A stretch of DNA of 64,000 bases from Channa striata. Lineage: Eukaryota > Chordata > Actinopteri > Anabantiformes > Channidae. The notes under the pieces were generated by a model. The model made no database searches. It had not been told where the DNA came from and saw only the letters and a program-made list of their open reading frames with translations. The stretch is from NCBI GenBank assembly GCA_033026295.1, contig CM065168.1:34732875-34796874 (forward strand). Direction: 5' to 3'. Position numbers and translations under genes: made by a program. Positions 59,916-64,000 of this stretch are shown piece by piece (within the stretch, counting starts at the first letter, position 1; every line of letters begins with the position of its first letter).

Positions 59916-62159
59916 ATCGGCGCACTTACACAAGCAGAGTTCAGGAGTTCGAGTAGCACAGGGAGCTTGTAAGGTGGCTCATGAATTATGAAAATATACT
60001 GAGGGTCTGTGTTCGCTCCGGTATCAAATCCTCCAAACTTTTCTTGTCCTTCTTTTATCACTATCTTCTACTTATTTTTAATGGAATCCTAACTCTTGTC
60101 TCCTCTTCAGTATTTTTATTTTAGTAATTAAATAAAAATACAAAAAAATAATAACTTGATAGATTCATTTTCTGGTAAACTTTTTTTGAACAAATTTTGA
60201 ACGTGCTTCAACAAAGCATCAGAGAGTCCATAAGGTGAAGCCAAAGACCCAAAGGAAGGGTTTCTAGGTGTTCATGACAATAAATACCCCATGGTTTGAC
60301 TACGTTTTTACTGCCTCTAATCTAATTGTCAGTACCCCTTAAAGGATAAAATGCAAAAAAGGTCATTTAAATATCAGTGGAGTGCTAAGATTTTATTACA
60401 TAACAGAAAAGTTGACAATAGTTGTTTATGCAAGCGATTCCGAGTATGTGACTCCCTCTGCAGAGTTGATAGCACACTGGCTTAGTGCCACTAGCTAAGC
60501 TGAAGCTCATATTGTACCACCAATAAAAACAGATGGGATGTGATTTGGTGATGTAATGGACCAATGGGACAGTCCTCTGGGAGGCTGCTGGGACATGATC
60601 TCATTTTCCTCCTCACCCTAAGCAGGTTTAGACAGCTCCGATCGGCCCGTTGCTAATCTGCTCTGCACAAACTGGATGTGCTTTGGCTAATGCATGCATT
60701 TACTAGTTCCATTGTATTTTTTTAATGTCATAAGCATTTGGGAGTAGTGGAGAGAAATTTAGAAGCCATATCTTTGACCTTAGAGTCAAAACACACACAT
60801 TAACGGTTGCTCTAATCTAGGTTGCTTGCTAATTGAGCTGTAGACCATCATACATAGGAAAGCTTTTAAGAAGTTGGAGCCTTTAAAGAGTAAACACCCA
60901 CATACAGGCTGCATTTGACAGTCACACTCAGCTGTCAGAAGAAAGAGGTCGTGTCGGGGGTCGCTGTCCAGGGACTTGAGCTGAAAGTCAAACATGACAG
61001 AGCTCTGCACTAAAGGCTTCGTACAACCTTCATGACATGTGCCCTAGGTCAAAGGAAGCCGCTGAGGCTTCAGCAGGGCTGCGCTGTTTGTCTTAACCCG
61101 TATGTACACACTACGGTTGCATGTCCTCACTCTTTCTGCACACAGGAAGCAAGAGATCTGTGGCCCGTCCTTGACCCTCCATCGCTCACAGATCACTTTG
61201 ACACTTTGACAATGAAAGGTAAAGTTACAAGTTGGAAGGAAAAATCTGGCTGCAACATTGAAACTTCAATCAGTTGAGCAAAATACAAGCATTTATGGTT
61301 TAGTTAATGGAGGAAAATGTAAAGTGACACGCAAGATAAACTAGTCTAAGCAGTCTTTCGATATAGATGTCTACTGCCCATCGAGGCCTCAGCCCCACAG
61401 AGACACAGAGAATAGAACTGTTACACATCATATTGGCCTCACGTGTGGTGGCAGGCCACCTCCCCAGCGTTGGTGCGATTGATCTACTTTACACAGGCTA
61501 AGTGAGAGCAGCCAATCCTAATACTCCGTCAATACCGGCACAACAGGGATGTGTGGTGAGAGAGCTGCTCTACATGAAGGGATGGACGTACCTATTTCTG
61601 CAGTATCTACAGTCACTCATTTGTTTGTATCTGTCACAGGCTGGTGCTACTAACCTCAGACATTACAGGCTGTAAAAAGAAATGGGCTTTTGTCTTCAGT
61701 TTTATTCAAGACATACAAGAAAGGTTAGCAGTTACATGCTAATAAAGGCTATTAATATGAAACATAAAGCGTGTGTCTGCAGAACAAAAATATTTATACA
61801 TATTTGTTGGCTATGTCTGTCGTTTTTTCTTTATTTCAGTGCCAAAACAAAGACATTAACTTATTTCTTTAGTCTTTTTTTAGTTTGCATTTACACATTT
61901 ACAGTTAGATGCCTTATAATTCACTTTAAGTATCAGAACTCATACTGCATTATTATTTTTCCATACTGCATTATTAGACAGATACACTGCTACTTACTTT
62001 ATAAACAAGCAACCATGATCTGAAATGTAAAAAAAAAAAAAAATAACAATTAGGTTTTTTCACTCTGTGGTTTTGATACTTTTATTAAAGTAACTAGATG
62101 ATCCGGATACTGCAACATAAAGTTTTACTGATCACGCGAGCCATCGGAAGACGCGGTCC

Positions 62160-62189
62160 GTTACCTAGTTACTCCATTTCCTTAGCAAC
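62160..62189 (+). promoter_or_regulatory. RFX-type half-sites next to the ankrd53 start
   Basis: GTTACC (62160-62165) and AGCAAC (62184-62189) are the two halves of an X-box, but the spacing of 18 bases is far from the usual 1-3. Tentative. Confidence 0.2.
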
Positions 62190-62190
62190 G

Positions 62191-64000
62191 ATGGAACCTG
62201 CCAACAAATCCGGAAAACGGAGAGTTGGAAAACGTAAAAACAGGTGAAAAACGGAAAAAATATTAAAGTTCAGATTGTTTTCTATATATATATACTGTGG
62301 TCAAGCCAGCTATTCTACTTTGAGCACGTTAGTTTATGCTGTTACGTGTCACGTTCATGTTTTCCCGTCGCGCCTGAAATGAAGGTTAACGCCATTAAAA
62401 TGTTTAGTTCCACAGACGTTGGAGACGTTCCGACATCTCCCTCTGTCGTGCTTTAAACAACTGTGTTATTCTACTTTCTATGTGTTTACAACCTCGCAGG
62501 AAAATTCCCAAACGTCCCCCGGAGCAGCTCCTGGATCTGGATGCCTGGAGCCCGGAGCAGTCGGATCCCAGGATAAATCAACAGGTGGGATCAAACATGG
62601 TCACACTCATACAGCAGCCGAAGGTCCAGAAAACCTCTGTGATGCTCCAGACCCTGAACATGTAAAGTGCCTAAAATTCCTGGATAGAAGCTCCAGTTCC
62701 CACTGCAGTGATGGGGACTCTTTGACTTTGGATGACTTTTTGTCGTGGGTTTGACTATCAAGAATTTCACCATTTGACATAAGGTGAAGTTTATCTTTGT
62801 GTTTCCTTCTGAAGGCGCTGACGGGGCTCCATGTGGCTTGCCTGTATGGACAGTTGCCTACTATTCGGCTCCTGGTGGAATCTGGGCTGGAGGGCCTTGA
62901 CTATGTTGATTCCCAGGGCCGTCAGCCCATTCACATGGTTCTGACCTACTGTAGCTCAACTAAGTCATCCGCCTGTCTCAGATATCTGCTAGAAAATGGA
63001 GCAGATGTGAACATGTAAGGTCATTTTCTGTGATGGTGATGTCAGTGATCATGCAAATGCCCACAACTGTTTTCTAATACTTTTCTATCATTATTACAGT
63101 ACCACAGACTTAGGGCTTAGCCCACTGCACATAGCTGCCTCTGAAGGCCTCCTCGAATGCACAGAGATGCTCGTGAAGGCTGGGGCAGACGTATTGGCCA
63201 AGGACGAAATGGGACATACACCTCTGGATTTGGCTCGTATCTGGTGCCACAGGAAAGTTGCGAGGTAACAAATCAAACCGTGAAAATGAACATTCTGTTG
63301 ATTTAAAATATGTACGCAATTTGTAAGACTTTCACTGCATGTGTGCAGGTATTTGAAATCCTGCATGTGGACAGCAGAGAAAAGCAAAGAAATGGAGGAG
63401 AGACAACAAGCTCAAGCATTATACTGTGATCTTGTGAACATGGCCAAAGAGAATAATCTCAACCAAAAGGTTAGTATGTGGTAGAAATTACCCTATAAAA
63501 TGCCTCCTTATCTCAGTGTTAAAACAGTGAGGATTTTTGATTTGCGTTATGGAGAAATTACGTCTTACTCTATCCATGTGATTTCAGACAATTAACAGTG
63601 AGAAAGTAGCAGAGTGGGCAAGAAAGAAAGGATTTGCAGTCTTAAAGGATTTGTCTTCTAGAGTCCAGGTCAGCCAGTACCATAGCCATTGTTGCTTATC
63701 AGATCAGGACAGCTCTGATCTCACATATGCCAAGAGCCTGCATAGGCACCAACCAAGAAAACCAGCTTTCAGGCCTTGGACCATCTACACTGGACTCCAG
63801 AAGGTAAAATCTTTTTCAGAGCCAGACCTCCGGGACTTTATCACAGTGTGGACGGACGGCAGCAGCAGGCAGGCTCAGTACAACACAAAGTGCGACAGCA
63901 CACCTCGTGCTGCCCCTGACTTGCCACTGGATGTCCTTGAGAGGGTGCTTTTCCCCAGAGCTTTCCCTTCCCGGATTATGTCCCCCGAGGACTTTGAGCC
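62191..64000 (+). CDS. ankrd53: Ankyrin repeat domain-containing protein 53 (5' part, runs off the window)
   Basis: ANKRD53 is a spindle-pole and microtubule-associated protein acting in mitosis. Exons: 62191-62243 (start codon, basic KRRVGKRKN), 62500-62584 or to 62748, 62815-63014, 63101-63264, 63349-63469, 63588 to beyond 64000. Ankyrin repeats: LTGLHVACLYGQLPTIRLLV, QPIHMVLTYC to LLENGADVN, LSPLHIAASEGLLECTEMLV and HTPLDLARIW. The last exon has PLDVLERVLFPRAFPSRIM, matching the family's C-terminal LPFEVLLRMLYPR motif, which settles the identity. Exon 2 is unclear: its first frame stops at 62665, yet the -1 frame (HVKCLKFLDRSSSSHCSDG) resembles the segment before the first ankyrin repeat in relatives. 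Either the exon ends at 62584, or one base is missing. Confidence 0.85.

Larger units (their letters stand above)
52051..62150. other. Intergenic, no gene recognised
   Basis: 10 kb. Contains microsatellites at 54094-54117 and 55908-55929, a G-rich run at 53553-53570, a hairpin at 59717-59740 and a purine-only-like tract at 59742-59915. Open frames such as those near 52343-52585 and 57551-57868 show no known domain. Confidence 0.4.

Overview
The window reads as nuclear DNA of a ray-finned (teleost, probably percomorph) fish. It has compact GT-AG introns, fish-type paralogues of vertebrate genes, and typical teleost repeats: an L2-type LINE with a TAAATG tail, RTE-like LINE fragments, a tRNA-derived SINE, a Tc1 relic, a TA-flanked MITE and CA/GT microsatellites. 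No bacterial, organellar or CRISPR features were seen.

Layout. 1-6180: repeat-rich flank with two C-rich retroelement-like tails and a head-to-head pair of truncated LINE fragments. 6189-15603 (+): a 14-exon PARP14-like mono-ADP-ribosyltransferase gene with an interferon-response-type element just upstream; a decayed copy of its last exon lies at 16.3 kb. 17979-27272 (-): a complete coagulation factor XIII A subunit gene (f13a1), 14 coding exons plus a TATA-driven non-coding first exon, convergent with PARP14. 27.3-31.4 kb: intergenic. 31.5-39.5 kb (+): an unusual GIMAP-family gene that encodes two intact AIG1 GTPase domains, about 1,490 residues of coiled coil and a C-terminal degenerate AIG1 domain, roughly 2,300 residues in all. 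39.6-62.1 kb: no recognised coding gene; it holds a decayed Tc1 element, microsatellites and one promoter-like segment at 52 kb. 62191-64000 (+): the 5' part of ankrd53, running off the window.

A pattern crosses gene boundaries. PARP14 exon 3, f13a1 exon 3 and two places in the GIMAP coiled-coil exon each lose the reading frame through what looks like one missing base in a homopolymer (G, C, A, A). A possible fifth lies in ankrd53 exon 2. Restoring one base per site makes total CDS lengths exact multiples of three (PARP14 1367 aa, F13A1 744 aa, GIMAP about 2304 aa). All are deletions, so residual sequencing/assembly error is the leading explanation, but real lesions cannot be excluded from sequence alone.

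Functionally the window joins an interferon-linked ADP-ribosyltransferase, a clot-stabilising transglutaminase and an immunity-type GTPase scaffold. The genes are transcribed separately; nothing in the sequence shows joint regulation. The most unusual system is the GIMAP protein: paired GTPases, a long rod and a pseudo-GTPase at its far end.
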